Source of the DNA: Qipengyuania aurantiaca
Lineage (GTDB): Bacteria; Pseudomonadota; Alphaproteobacteria; Sphingomonadales; Sphingomonadaceae
DNA length: 64,000 nt
Direction: 5' to 3'
NCBI RefSeq assembly: GCF_019711375.1
Contig: NZ_CP081295.1
Coordinates: forward strand, 1,364,001-1,428,000
Position 1 is the stretch's first letter, and every line of letters starts with the position of its first letter. Both the position numbers and the translations under genes were made by a program. This document shows, one piece after another, positions 56,443-64,000 of this stretch. The notes under the pieces were generated by a model. That model made no database searches. It saw only the letters and a list, made by a program, of their open reading frames with translations, and was not told the DNA's origin.

Positions 56443-56948
56443 CTGGTATCCTGTGCGGGTATGTCTGCGATCCGCGGCGCATGACCCCAATGTGCGATCA
56501 GCCGCAAGCAGTCCGCGCCGGACAGGCCGATGGTCGCGGTGTTGCGAAGCGGGTGGACGTTGATCCACTCCGCTTCGGCGAGGCTCCGGTCCAAAACCAC
56601 CGTTATGCTCCCCGGCTCGGCGTGGATTGCGCCCAGCGGAGTCACCGATCCGGGAGTGAGGCCAAGCAGGCGTTCCATGTCATCGGGCTTGCCGAAGCTC
56701 ACCCTCTTGCACCCGATGGCCGCAGGCAGGGCCTTGAGGTCGACGCGCATTTCGGCCGGCACCGTGACAAGCCAGAAGGCGCCGCCAGCGTCCTTGAGGA
56801 AAAGGTTCTTGGTGTGCTCGCCGGGGATCGCCTCCTTCACCCCGCGGCTTTCCTCCACGGTGAAAACGGCCTCGTGCTTATGATGTTCGAAGGGGATCGC
56901 GAGGGCCTCCAGGTCCGCCCGCAATCCCTCTTCGCCGCGTCTCGTCAA
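56439..56948 (-). CDS. YbaK/ProXp-ala-type tRNA-editing deacylase
   Basis: A 169-residue free-standing editing domain. VFTVEESRGVKEAIPGEHTKN (in outline) and KNLFLKDAGGAFWLV are the ProXp/INS-like core with the catalytic-lysine region, and GSVTPLGAIHA the substrate pocket. The family removes alanine mischarged on tRNA-Pro. It lies between fghA and the VOC gene in one minus-strand operon, only 3 bp after the VOC stop, so it is probably co-expressed with formaldehyde genes by position rather than pathway. Confidence 0.88.
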   Translation of the reverse strand: MTRRGEEGLRADLEALAIPFEHHKHEAVFTVEESRGVKEAIPGEHTKNLFLKDAGGAFWLVTVPAEMRVDLKALPAAIGCKRVSFGKPDDMERLLGLTPGSVTPLGAIHAEPGSITVVLDRSLAEAEWINVHPLRNTATIGLSGADCLRLIAHWGHAPRIADIPAQDTR

Positions 56949-56951
56949 GGC

Positions 56952-57332
56952 TCAGCCCGGACGGTGCATCGCGCAGACCTTGTTACCGGCCGGATCGCGC
57001 AGATAGGCGAGGTAAAGCTTCATGCCGGCGCCTTCGCGCAGGCCCGGCGGGTCTTCGATGGGCGTGCCGCCATTGGCCGCTCCGGCTTCGTGCCAGGCGT
57101 CGGCCATTTCCTCGCTCGAAGCGGCAAAGCCGATGGTCGAGCCGTTGCCGCAGCTCGCCGGCTGCCCGTCGATCGGCTTGGTGATGAGGAAGATGCCGCC
57201 GTTGTGCATATAGATCACGCGGCCCTTGGGATCGATCTGCCCCTCGCGCCCGCCCAGTGCCTTGAAGCAGGCGTCGTAGAACTTCTTCGAGGCCTCGATA
57301 TCGTCGGCCCCCAGCATGACATGGCTGAACAT
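56952..57332 (-). CDS. VOC family protein in the formaldehyde cluster
   Basis: A 126-residue protein with MFSHVMLGADDIEASKKFYD, GSTIGFAASSEEMADAWHEAG and KLYLAYLRDPAGNKVCAM. It is a VOC single module that would dimerise; paralogous to the gene at 22654. Adjacent to adhC, it may assist glutathione chemistry, but this is only context. AAGGAGAG precedes the ATG. Confidence 0.85.
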   Translation of the reverse strand: MFSHVMLGADDIEASKKFYDACFKALGGREGQIDPKGRVIYMHNGGIFLITKPIDGQPASCGNGSTIGFAASSEEMADAWHEAGAANGGTPIEDPPGLREGAGMKLYLAYLRDPAGNKVCAMHRPG

Positions 57333-57356
57333 GTGTCTCTCTCCTTGATGTGAAAC

Positions 57357-58466
57357 TTAGTCGAACACCACGACCGAGCGGATGCTTTCGCCCGCGTGCA
57401 TTAGGTCGAAGCCCTTGTTGATCTCTTCGAGCTTGAGCACGTGGGTGATCATCGGGTCGATCTGGATCTTGCCATCCATGTACCAGTCGACGATTTTGGG
57501 GACGTCGGTGCGGCCCTTGGCGCCGCCGAAGGCCGTGCCGCGCCAGTTGCGGCCGGTTACCAGCTGGAAGGGGCGCGTTTCGATGGTCTTGCCCGCTTCC
57601 GCCACGCCGATGATGATCGAGGTGCCCCAGCCCTTGTGGCAGCATTCCAGGGCTTGGCGCATCACATCGGTGTTGCCGGTGCAGTCGAAGCTGTAATCGG
57701 CCCCGCCGTCGAGCATTTCGACAATGGTGGCGACCACGTCCTTCTCGTCCTTGGGATTGATGAAGTCGGTCATGCCGAAATGTTCGGCATAGCTCCTCTT
57801 GTCCGGATTGATGTCGACGCCGACGATGCGGTCCGCGCCCGCCATGCGCGCGCCCTGGATCACGTTGAGGCCGATGCCGCCAAGGCCGAAGATTACGACA
57901 TTGTCGCCCGGTTTCACTTGCGCCGTGTTCACCACTGCGCCGACGCCCGTGGTGACGCCGCAGCCGATGTAGCAGCTGGTGTGAAACGGGGCGTCCTCGC
58001 GGATTTTCGCGACCGCGATTTCCGGCAGGACGGTGAAGTTCGAAAAGGTGGAGCAGCCCATGTAGTGGTAGATCGGCTTGCCCTGGTAGCTGAACCGCGT
58101 GGTCCCGTCGGGCATCAGCCCCTTTCCCTGCGTTTCGCGGATCGCGCTGCACAGGTTGGTCTTGCCCGAGAGGCACATTTTGCACTGGCGGCATTCGGGC
58201 GTGTAGAGCGGGATGACATGGTCACCCGGCTTGACGCTGGTCACGCCCTTGCCCACCTCGCGCACAATCCCTGCACCTTCATGGCCCAGAACGCTGGGGA
58301 ACAGCCCCTCGCTGTCAAGTCCGTCGAGCGTATAGGCGTCGGTGTGGCAGATGCCGGTCGCCTTGATCTCGACCAGCACTTCGCCCTCTTTCGGGCCTTC
58401 GAGATCGAGTTCCACGATCTCCAGCGGTTTCTTGGCTTCGAAGGCGACGGCGGCTCTGGTTTTCAT
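57357..58466 (-). CDS. adhC: S-(hydroxymethyl)glutathione dehydrogenase (class III alcohol dehydrogenase)
   Basis: A 369-residue zinc enzyme that oxidises S-(hydroxymethyl)glutathione to S-formylglutathione with NAD. Catalytic zinc residues are in [12 protein letters not shown] and GHEGAGIV; the structural zinc in [15 protein letters not shown]. Class III markers and [21 protein letters not shown] (Rossmann, in outline) and [11 protein letters not shown] are intact. GAGGAG precedes the ATG at 58466. It heads the operon adhC-VOC-ProXp-fghA. Confidence 0.97.
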   Translation of the reverse strand: MKTRAAVAFEAKKPLEIVELDLEGPKEGEVLVEIKATGICHTDAYTLDGLDSEGLFPSVLGHEGAGIVREVGKGVTSVKPGDHVIPLYTPECRQCKMCLSGKTNLCSAIRETQGKGLMPDGTTRFSYQGKPIYHYMGCSTFSNFTVLPEIAVAKIREDAPFHTSCYIGCGVTTGVGAVVNTAQVKPGDNVVIFGLGGIGLNVIQGARMAGADRIVGVDINPDKRSYAEHFGMTDFINPKDEKDVVATIVEMLDGGADYSFDCTGNTDVMRQALECCHKGWGTSIIIGVAEAGKTIETRPFQLVTGRNWRGTAFGGAKGRTDVPKIVDWYMDGKIQIDPMITHVLKLEEINKGFDLMHAGESIRSVVVFD

Positions 58467-58561
58467 TTGAAACGATTCTCCTCTTCGCGCTTGGCGTAGG
58501 GAAGGCGAGGGGCGCGGGCAAGTTGCTTGCGGTTCAGGCAGGCTCGGCTAGGACGAGCGCC

Positions 58562-58930
58562 ATGTTCACACGCTTCCTCGCTCCGCTCGCTCTCGTGGCC
58601 GTAACCCCTGCCGTGATGGCGCAGGAAGCGGCACCCGCCCCGCAGCTCACCGTCGAACAGTCGGCCACGCTGCGCTGCGCGGCGGCCTTTGCGATCGTAA
58701 GCCACGGGCAGGACAACGGGAACGAGGCGGCGCTCGCATATCCGGCGCTGGGCGAACGCGGGCGCGAATTCTTCGTGCGGGCGGGCGCGCGCCTGATGGA
58801 CGAGCTGGGCCTAGACCGGGAAGGCATTCAGGCGCTGGTTACGGCCGAAGCGCAGCGCCTGTGGGAAGAGGACGCGATTTCCGACGTCATGCCCGCCTGC
58901 CTGCTGCTGCTCGACGCATCGGGCGTCTGA
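58562..58930 (+). CDS. secreted protein of unknown function
   Basis: 122 residues. A signal peptide MFTRFLAPLALVAVTPAVMA precedes a helical domain with a cysteine near the start (ATLRCAAAFAIVSHGQ) and one near the end (SDVMPACLLLLDAS), which may bridge. No family recognised. ATG 58562 is taken instead of 58523 because it begins a proper signal peptide. It is divergent from adhC and precedes another unknown secreted gene. Confidence 0.68.
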   Translation: MFTRFLAPLALVAVTPAVMAQEAAPAPQLTVEQSATLRCAAAFAIVSHGQDNGNEAALAYPALGERGREFFVRAGARLMDELGLDREGIQALVTAEAQRLWEEDAISDVMPACLLLLDASGV

Positions 58931-59003
58931 GCGCCCGTTCAGCCCTGTTTCAGCGGCGCCCCGGTATTGCGGACAGATAGCCGAAACCATTCGGGGTAAG
59001 ACC

Positions 59004-59456
59004 ATGCGTAGATTCCTTCTCACCGCCTTTGCCGGAGCCGCCGTGCTCGCGCCCGCTCCCTTGCTGGCGCAGGACGCCGAAAGCGATGCGCCCCTTGCGC
59101 TGGAGGACCAGGACGCGCCGTTCTCCGGCATGGCCGAGCGGATGCAGGACCCGGAACAGCAGCGCCAGATGGCGCTCATGCTGCGCACGATGAGCGAGGT
59201 GCTGCTCGATATGCCGCTCGCCCCGCTGATGGAGTCCATGCGCGAAATGACGGGTGAGGACACGCCAGAGGTCGATCCCGACACCACGCTGCGTTCGATG
59301 TCGCCGCAGGCAGAGCGTATCCCCGAGGAAATCGAGAAGAACCTGCCGCGCGCGCTCGACGCGATGGGCTCCATGGCCGAAGCGATGGAGAAGATGATGC
59401 CCGCGCTCCAGCAGATGGCGGAGCGGATGAAGGACCTCGACGTCCCCGCCAATTGA
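59004..59456 (+). CDS. Met-rich secreted protein of unknown function
   Basis: 150 residues. A signal peptide (MRRFLLTAFAGAAVLAPAPL, cleavage near LLAQ) is followed by an acidic, largely helical chain with 18 methionines in total, spaced as MxxxM and MM motifs (MALMLRTMSEVLLDMPLAPL; MEKMMPALQQMAERM). Such spacing can bind Cu(I) or build amphipathic helices. No known family. It follows the 58562 gene by 73 bp. Confidence 0.68.
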   Translation: MRRFLLTAFAGAAVLAPAPLLAQDAESDAPLALEDQDAPFSGMAERMQDPEQQRQMALMLRTMSEVLLDMPLAPLMESMREMTGEDTPEVDPDTTLRSMSPQAERIPEEIEKNLPRALDAMGSMAEAMEKMMPALQQMAERMKDLDVPAN

Positions 59457-59535
59457 TATCGCGCGTAAAAATCTGACACGGCGCAGCGCCCCCGTGTGGA
59501 TTTTGCCGCGCGGGTGAGGCATGGGGTGCTGACCT

Positions 59536-60207
59536 ATGTGGCAGCTCCACCAATTCCCTTTGTGTCCCTTCAGCCGGAAACTGCGCCTTCTCCTCGGCGA
59601 GAAGTCGGTGGCCTACGAGCTGGTGCGCGAGAACCCGTGGGACGGGCGCGACGCCTTCTGGCAATTGAACCCGGCGGGCAAGACGCCGGTGCTGCACGAT
59701 CCCGCGCGCCGCGTGACTTTGTGCGACAGCCAGGCGATCTGCGAATTCATGGAAGAGACGGTGGAGCGTAACCCGATGATCTCGGGCAACGCCATGCAGC
59801 GCGCGGAAATCCGCCGCCTCGTCGCGCTGTTCGACGAGAATTTCTACGCCGACGTGACCGAGCCTGCGCTGCACGAGAAGATGAAGAAGCGGATCATCAC
59901 CAGGCAGCCGCCCGACGGGCAGGTGCTGCGCCAGATGGGCCGGATGCTGCACGGCCACCTCGACTATATCGACTGGCTGGTCGACACGCGGCAATGGCTC
60001 GCAGGGCCGCAACTGAGCCTCGCCGACCTCACCTGCGCGGCGCATCTCTCGGTGGTCGATTACCTCGGCGCGGTCGACTGGCGCGGGCACGAGCAGGCGC
60101 AGGGCTGGTACATGGTCATGAAAAGCCGCCCCAGCTTCCGCCCGCTGCTGAGCGAGAAGATGGACGGCCTGCCCCCGCCGCGGGAATATGCTTCGCTGGA
60201 TTTGTGA
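59536..60207 (+). CDS. glutathione S-transferase family protein
   Basis: A 223-residue protein with a thioredoxin-like N-domain (MWQLHQFPLCPFSRKLRLLL, where the SR/C position holds the active site, then NPAGKTPVLHD and SQAICEFME for glutathione) and an all-helical C-domain (LVALFDENFYADVTEP; SLADLTCAAHLSVVDYLG). It may conjugate or reduce small molecules with glutathione. Downstream in the same area are glutathione-dependent formaldehyde genes, though on the opposite strand. Confidence 0.88.
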   Translation: MWQLHQFPLCPFSRKLRLLLGEKSVAYELVRENPWDGRDAFWQLNPAGKTPVLHDPARRVTLCDSQAICEFMEETVERNPMISGNAMQRAEIRRLVALFDENFYADVTEPALHEKMKKRIITRQPPDGQVLRQMGRMLHGHLDYIDWLVDTRQWLAGPQLSLADLTCAAHLSVVDYLGAVDWRGHEQAQGWYMVMKSRPSFRPLLSEKMDGLPPPREYASLDL

Positions 60208-60226
60208 GAATCTTAGCGGCCCTTAA

Positions 60227-60655
60227 TCAGTGCCTGTAATCTTCAAACTCCCACCTTGCCCAATTGTTAATTTTTCCGGCAATTTCATTCCAGTCTTTGC
60301 CAGTGGCATGGCGTAGTCGCTTGCGCACAAACTCTTCGATTTGCTCGGCGTTGAACCGCCTAGTGATTATGAGATTCTGGCCACTAAAGACCGGATAGCT
60401 TTCGGTTTCGTTCTCCAGAAATTCAGGTGAGCAGACGTCAAATTCAAACGCATCTGCTCCGTTTTCGCCGCGAACACCGATCTCGGCTCTAAGCGTATGA
60501 CAAAAGCATCCCCCAATTGGCTGGAGTTCTTCAAGCAACTCGCCGCTGTTGCCGAACAGTGTCTTCAGCTCCGCATGTTTTGCGTCGGATTCTGAATGTG
60601 GTCCAGCGCTGGTTTCTTCGCTCTCCGTCTGGAATATCCGTCGGAACAATCCCAA
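60227..60655 (-). CDS. Imm8-type immunity protein, orphan
   Basis: 142 residues. The core GENGADAFEFDVCSPEFLEN, the NLIITRRFNAEQIEEFV segment and the C-terminal DWNEIAGKINNWARWEFED match the Imm8 pattern as I know it: a soluble alpha/beta antidote of contact-dependent or polymorphic toxins, usually found beside the toxin gene. Here no toxin is adjacent. Base composition is more AT-rich than mutM and the GST gene around it, suggesting transfer. It could be a solitary antidote against a neighbour's toxin or an islet remnant. Confidence 0.72.
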   Translation of the reverse strand: MGLFRRIFQTESEETSAGPHSESDAKHAELKTLFGNSGELLEELQPIGGCFCHTLRAEIGVRGENGADAFEFDVCSPEFLENETESYPVFSGQNLIITRRFNAEQIEEFVRKRLRHATGKDWNEIAGKINNWARWEFEDYRH

Positions 60656-60709
60656 TCTCCATTTACATTGGCGCTAAATAAATAGCAGCGACGCCACAAG
60701 GCACAAAGC

Positions 60710-61525
60710 CTACCTCTGACAAACCGGACAAAACCACGTGCTTCTGCCGCCCTGCACGATCCGGCGGATCGTGCCGCCGTCCTCGTGGTGGCAGGGCTCG
60801 CCCTCGCGGCCGTAGACGTGGAAGCGGGTTGCGAAATAGCCTAGCTCGCCGTCGGGCTGGGCGAAATCGCGCAAGGTGCTGCCGCCGTCGCGGATGGAGC
60901 GCTCCAGCACGTCCTTGATCGCGGGGACGAGGCGGCGCAGCTGCGGCATGGTCACCTTGCCGCCCGCCTTTCGCGGGTGGATACCCGCGTGCCACAGCGC
61001 CTCGCAGACATAGATATTGCCGAGACCCGCTACGATGGTCTGGTCGAGCAGCAGCAGCTTGATCGCTTGTTTGCGGCCGCGCGTCGCCTCGCGCAGGTGT
61101 TCGGGGGTGAGACCGTCGCCCAGCGGCTCCGGCCCCAGCGCGGCGAAGGGTTTCCATGTCACCAGCTCGCCGCTCGTCATCAAATCGACCGAGCCGAAGC
61201 GGCGCGGGTCGTTCAAGGCGAAGCGGTGGCCCGCAGTCTCGATCACGAGATGGTCGTGCTTCTCGTCTTCCGCCGGATCGATCCGCCAGCGCCCGCTCAT
61301 GCCGAGGTGGAACACCAACGCATGGTCGCGGCTGGTGTGGATGAGGCCGTATTTCGCCCGGCGCGAGAGATGTGTGACGCTCGCGCCAGTCAACGCCTGC
61401 ACCAGATCGGGCGGGAAGGGGCGGCGCATGTCGGGACGGTTGACGGTCACCCGCGTGATCGTCTCGCCTTCGAGGAAGCGCGCAAGGCCGCGCACCGTTG
61501 TTTCGACTTCGGGAAGCTCTGGCAT
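60710..61525 (-). CDS. mutM: formamidopyrimidine-DNA glycosylase Fpg/MutM
   Basis: A 271-residue repair enzyme that removes 8-oxoguanine and cuts the strand. The N-terminal MPELPEVETTVRGL gives the catalytic Pro and Glu; PRRFGSVDLM, GLGNIYVCEALWHAGIHP (H2TH) and the C-terminal zinc finger (EPCHHEDGG...FCPVCQR) are intact. It faces ubiE across about 55 bp, a pairing common in alphaproteobacteria. Confidence 0.97.
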   Translation of the reverse strand: MPELPEVETTVRGLARFLEGETITRVTVNRPDMRRPFPPDLVQALTGASVTHLSRRAKYGLIHTSRDHALVFHLGMSGRWRIDPAEDEKHDHLVIETAGHRFALNDPRRFGSVDLMTSGELVTWKPFAALGPEPLGDGLTPEHLREATRGRKQAIKLLLLDQTIVAGLGNIYVCEALWHAGIHPRKAGGKVTMPQLRRLVPAIKDVLERSIRDGGSTLRDFAQPDGELGYFATRFHVYGREGEPCHHEDGGTIRRIVQGGRSTWFCPVCQR

Positions 61526-61581
61526 GAAAACCCCTCTAACACCCTTTGCGCCCCGCTCAATTCCCCCTAAGGCCCATTGCC

Positions 61582-62313
61582 ATGAGTGACACCGTTTCCT
61601 TCGGCTACGAAGACATCGATGCGAGCGAAAAGACCGGCCGCGTGGGCGAGATCTTTTCCAGCGTTGCCGCCAAGTACGACATCATGAACGACGCGATGAG
61701 CGGCGGGATGCACCGGCTGTGGAAGGACCGCTTCGTGCGCCGCGTAAAGCCGCAGCCCGGCGAGCAGATCCTCGACATGGCGGGCGGCACGGGCGACATC
61801 GCCTTTCGCATGGCGGAGAAGGGCGCGAGCGTCACCGTGTCCGACATCAATCAGGACATGCTCGACGTCGGCATTGAACGCGCGATGGAGCGCGGTATCG
61901 ATGGCCTCGTGTGGTCCCGCCAGAACGCCGAGGAACTGGCTTTCAGCAGCCGCACTTTCGATGCCTACACCATCGTTTTCGGCATCCGCAACGTGACCTT
62001 CATCGACAAGGCCCTCAAGGAGGCGTACCGCGTGCTGAAGTTCGGCGGGCGCTTCTACTGCATGGAGTTCAGCCAAACCGACTGGCCCGGCTTCAAGGAA
62101 GTCTACGACCTCTATTCGCACCAGCTCATGCCCAAGATCGGCAAGGCCATCGCCAATGACGAGGAAAGCTATCGCTACCTCGCCGAATCGATCCGCCGCT
62201 TCCCAAGGCCGCCCGAATTCGAGGCGATGATCCGCAAGGCGGGTTTCGAGAACACGCGGGTCGAGAAGATCCTCGGCGGCGCGGTCAACATCCATTCGGG
62301 GTGGAAAGTCTAG
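61582..62313 (+). CDS. ubiE: ubiquinone/menaquinone C-methyltransferase UbiE
   Basis: A 243-residue SAM enzyme that methylates the benzoquinone ring of ubiquinone precursors. VAAKYDIMNDAMSGGMHRLW, LDMAGGTGDIAFRMAE (SAM motif I), FGIRNVTFIDKALKEAYRVL and the C-terminal LGGAVNIHSGWK are the UbiE/COQ5 signatures. ATG 61582 gives the family start. ubiB follows after 3 bp. Confidence 0.96.
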   Translation: MSDTVSFGYEDIDASEKTGRVGEIFSSVAAKYDIMNDAMSGGMHRLWKDRFVRRVKPQPGEQILDMAGGTGDIAFRMAEKGASVTVSDINQDMLDVGIERAMERGIDGLVWSRQNAEELAFSSRTFDAYTIVFGIRNVTFIDKALKEAYRVLKFGGRFYCMEFSQTDWPGFKEVYDLYSHQLMPKIGKAIANDEESYRYLAESIRRFPRPPEFEAMIRKAGFENTRVEKILGGAVNIHSGWKV

Positions 62314-62316
62314 AGC

Positions 62317-63873
62317 GTGGCACGCCCCGCAACGCATATCTGGCGGCTCCTGAAATGGGGCCGCACGCTGGCGAAGCATGGCGCGCTGCGCGGGATCGAG
62401 CGCGATCCCAACACGCCGCCCCCGGTCAAGCGGCTGGCGCGTATCGCCCGCTTCGGCACGGTGCAGCCGAAGGAGCCGGACTATGCCGGTGCCTTCCGCG
62501 ACATCGGCCCCGCCGCGATCAAGCTCGGCCAGACGCTGGCGACGCGGCCCGATCTCGTGGGCGAAGACGCGGCGCGCAATCTCCTCAAGCTGCAGGACGA
62601 CCTGCCGCCGGTCGGCTTCGAACAGATCAAGCAGAGCATCGAGGCGAGCTTCGAGCAGCCGCTCGAAAGCCTTTATGCCGAATTCGACCCCGTGCCGGTG
62701 GGCGCGGCCTCCATCGCGCAGGTCCACCGCGCGGTGACGACCGAGGGCCGGCAGGTCGCGGTCAAGGTCCTGCGCCCCGGTGTGCGCGAGCAGTTCGCGC
62801 GCGATATCGACACCTATGAATGGGCCGCCGCCCATGTCGAGGCGATGGGCGGCGAGGCCGCGCGCCTGCGCCCGCGGCTCGTGATCGCGAACTTCAAGCG
62901 CTGGACCAACCGTGAACTCGACCTGCGCCGCGAAGCCGCGAGCGCTTCCGAACTGGCCGAGCACATGGTCGGCACCGAGAAATACGAGATCCCCAGCATC
63001 GACTGGGACCGCACCAATGGCCGGGTGATGACCGTCGACTGGATCGACGGGATCAAGATCAGCAACACCGAGGCGCTGATCGCCGCGGGCCACGATATGG
63101 ACGAGCTGGCAAGCCGCCTCGTCCTCGCCTTCCTCAAGCAAGCCATCGCCGCCGGCTTCTTCCACGCCGACATGCATCAGGGGAACCTGTTCGTGAAACC
63201 GGACGGGACCATTGCCGCGATCGATTTCGGCATCATGGGCCGGATCGACCGCCGCGCGCGCATGTGGCTGGCGGAAATCCTCTACGGCCTGACGACGGGC
63301 AATTACCGCCGCGTCGCCGAAATCCATTTCGAGGCGCAATACGTGCCGAGCTATCACAATGTCGACGAGTTCGCGACGGCGCTGCGCGCGGTGGGCGAAC
63401 CGATGCGCGGCAAGCCGGTGAGTGAGCTCAGCGTCGGCCAGATGCTCGACGGGCTTTTCGCCATCACCCGCGATTTCGACATGCAGACCCAGCCGCATCT
63501 GCTGCTCCTGCAAAAGACCATGGTGATGGTCGAAGGCATCGCCACCCAGCTCAATCCCAAGATCAATATGTGGGACGTCTCTGCGCCCTATGTGCGCAGC
63601 TGGATCCGCGACGAACTGGGCCCGGAAGCCGCGATTGCCGACCGCATCCGGACCGATACCGAAACGCTGCTGCGCATTCCCGACCTCGTCCGCCGGATCG
63701 AGGACCGCTTCCCGCCCAAGGGCGGCGCGCCCGAACCGCCGCCGCTACCCGAGGTGGAGCTGATTATCGGCCCGAACGCCCGGAAAAACCGCCCATGGCT
63801 GCGCTATCTAGCCGTCTTCGGAGCGGGCGGTCTCGCCGCTTGGGCCGCGCTTACGCAGGGTCTGCTGGGGTAG
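62317..63873 (+). CDS. ubiB: ubiquinone biosynthesis ATPase-like UbiB
   Basis: A 518-residue ABC1/ADCK-family protein, an atypical kinase-fold ATPase needed for ubiquinone assembly. GPAAIKLGQTLATRPDLVG (the KxGQ helix), VPVGAASIAQVHRAV with the A-rich loop in place of a P-loop, VKVLRPGV, and FHADMHQGNLFVKPDG, AIDFGIMGRI mark the family. A C-terminal membrane anchor (WLRYLAVFGAGGLAAWAAL) is present. The start is GTG 62317. The end overlaps the convergent partial gene by 23 bp. Confidence 0.95.
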   Translation: MARPATHIWRLLKWGRTLAKHGALRGIERDPNTPPPVKRLARIARFGTVQPKEPDYAGAFRDIGPAAIKLGQTLATRPDLVGEDAARNLLKLQDDLPPVGFEQIKQSIEASFEQPLESLYAEFDPVPVGAASIAQVHRAVTTEGRQVAVKVLRPGVREQFARDIDTYEWAAAHVEAMGGEAARLRPRLVIANFKRWTNRELDLRREAASASELAEHMVGTEKYEIPSIDWDRTNGRVMTVDWIDGIKISNTEALIAAGHDMDELASRLVLAFLKQAIAAGFFHADMHQGNLFVKPDGTIAAIDFGIMGRIDRRARMWLAEILYGLTTGNYRRVAEIHFEAQYVPSYHNVDEFATALRAVGEPMRGKPVSELSVGQMLDGLFAITRDFDMQTQPHLLLLQKTMVMVEGIATQLNPKINMWDVSAPYVRSWIRDELGPEAAIADRIRTDTETLLRIPDLVRRIEDRFPPKGGAPEPPPLPEVELIIGPNARKNRPWLRYLAVFGAGGLAAWAALTQGLLG

Positions 63874-64000
63874 CCCGTCCTGGGAAGGTCTTGATTGCCG
63901 CGAGGATGACGAGGACATGCAGCGCCTCGACTGTCATCGGCTGCCACCAGCCCTCGTAATCGCCCACCACAATCAGGTTCACCAACCTGCCGGTAAAGGC
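63851..64000 (-). CDS. partial predicted membrane protein (N-terminus beyond window)
   Basis: The last 49 codons of a minus-strand frame, ending at TAA 63853-63851. The visible part has a hydrophobic helix (MTVEALHVLVILAAIKTF) and the tail PGRATPADPA. It overlaps the end of ubiB by 23 bp. No family can be named from so short a piece, and the call could change when the upstream part is seen. Confidence 0.45.
   Translation of the reverse strand, partial: AFTGRLVNLIVVGDYEGWWQPMTVEALHVLVILAAIKTFPGRATPADPA

Noticed and set aside
58463..58705. Small minus-strand frame upstream of adhC
   Set aside because: It overlaps the opposite-strand secreted protein gene and its translation is Arg/Glu-rich without motifs.

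Overview
The window is a high-GC chromosomal segment that reads as core genome of a sphingomonad-type alphaproteobacterium, probably Erythrobacteraceae (Erythrobacter, Qipengyuania or Altererythrobacter-like). The evidence is the dense gene packing with ATGA/GTGA stop-start overlaps, frequent GTG and TTG starts, a large TonB-dependent receptor, many secreted peptidases, PHA degradation, acyl-CoA catabolism, and acidic mini-lipoproteins of a kind common in that group. I see no rRNA, tRNA, CRISPR array, insertion sequence, prophage or plasmid-type gene. No gap between genes exceeds 300 bases.

Layout. 1-7 kb: DUF2147 protein (cut by the edge), MidA-like methyltransferase, lgt, an acyl-CoA ligase and the PII-sensing enzyme glnD. 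7-16 kb: TonB-dependent receptor closed by a strong terminator, yggS, thiE, ftsK, a DUF389 membrane protein and alanine dehydrogenase. 16-27.7 kb: a diguanylate cyclase with a periplasmic sensor, thioesterase and S9 peptidase, aminopeptidase P, VOC protein, a six-EF-hand secreted protein followed by a two-component system, and a HerA-like ATPase. 27.8-35.3 kb: fused pabB-pabC, a REP-like inverted repeat, a RluA-family enzyme, arfB, rpmG, lolA, a candidate structured small RNA, xth, ribA, an acetyltransferase and psd. 35.3-39.8 kb: a C4 zinc-finger / ribbon-helix-helix / SPFH cluster facing a VIT-VWA protein whose reading frame is split by one in-frame TAG. 39.8-49.3 kb: recQ, three small acidic lipoproteins, an acyl-CoA dehydrogenase / CoA-transferase / thiolase operon, ppk2, phhA, a GlsB-type membrane protein and uppP. 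49.3-55.5 kb: a run of palindromes, M13 peptidase, ABC exporter, phaZ and an AT-rich orphan. 55.6-64 kb: a glutathione-dependent formaldehyde operon, two unknown secreted proteins, a glutathione S-transferase, an orphan Imm8-type immunity gene, then mutM facing ubiE-ubiB.

How the genes work together. Carbon storage and acyl-CoA use recur: acyl-CoA ligase, acyl-CoA dehydrogenase, CoA transferase, thiolase and PHA depolymerase. Nitrogen status (glnD, ald), phenylalanine entry (phhA) and polyphosphate (ppk2) are also represented. Envelope biogenesis is covered by lgt, lolA, psd and uppP, and ubiquinone synthesis by ubiE-ubiB.

The least ordinary signals are: the amber-split VIT/VWA gene at 38390; a three-hairpin, terminator-ended RNA between lolA and xth whose loop resembles the alpha-r8/MmgR small RNA core; a perfect palindrome upstream of phaZ; the 12-bp palindrome upstream of the SPFH cluster; an RBS-masking leader before the EF-hand gene; and two AT-rich islands (54992-55516 and 60227-60655), the second encoding a probable Imm8 immunity protein without a visible toxin. 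I found no complete new multi-gene defence or biosynthetic system.
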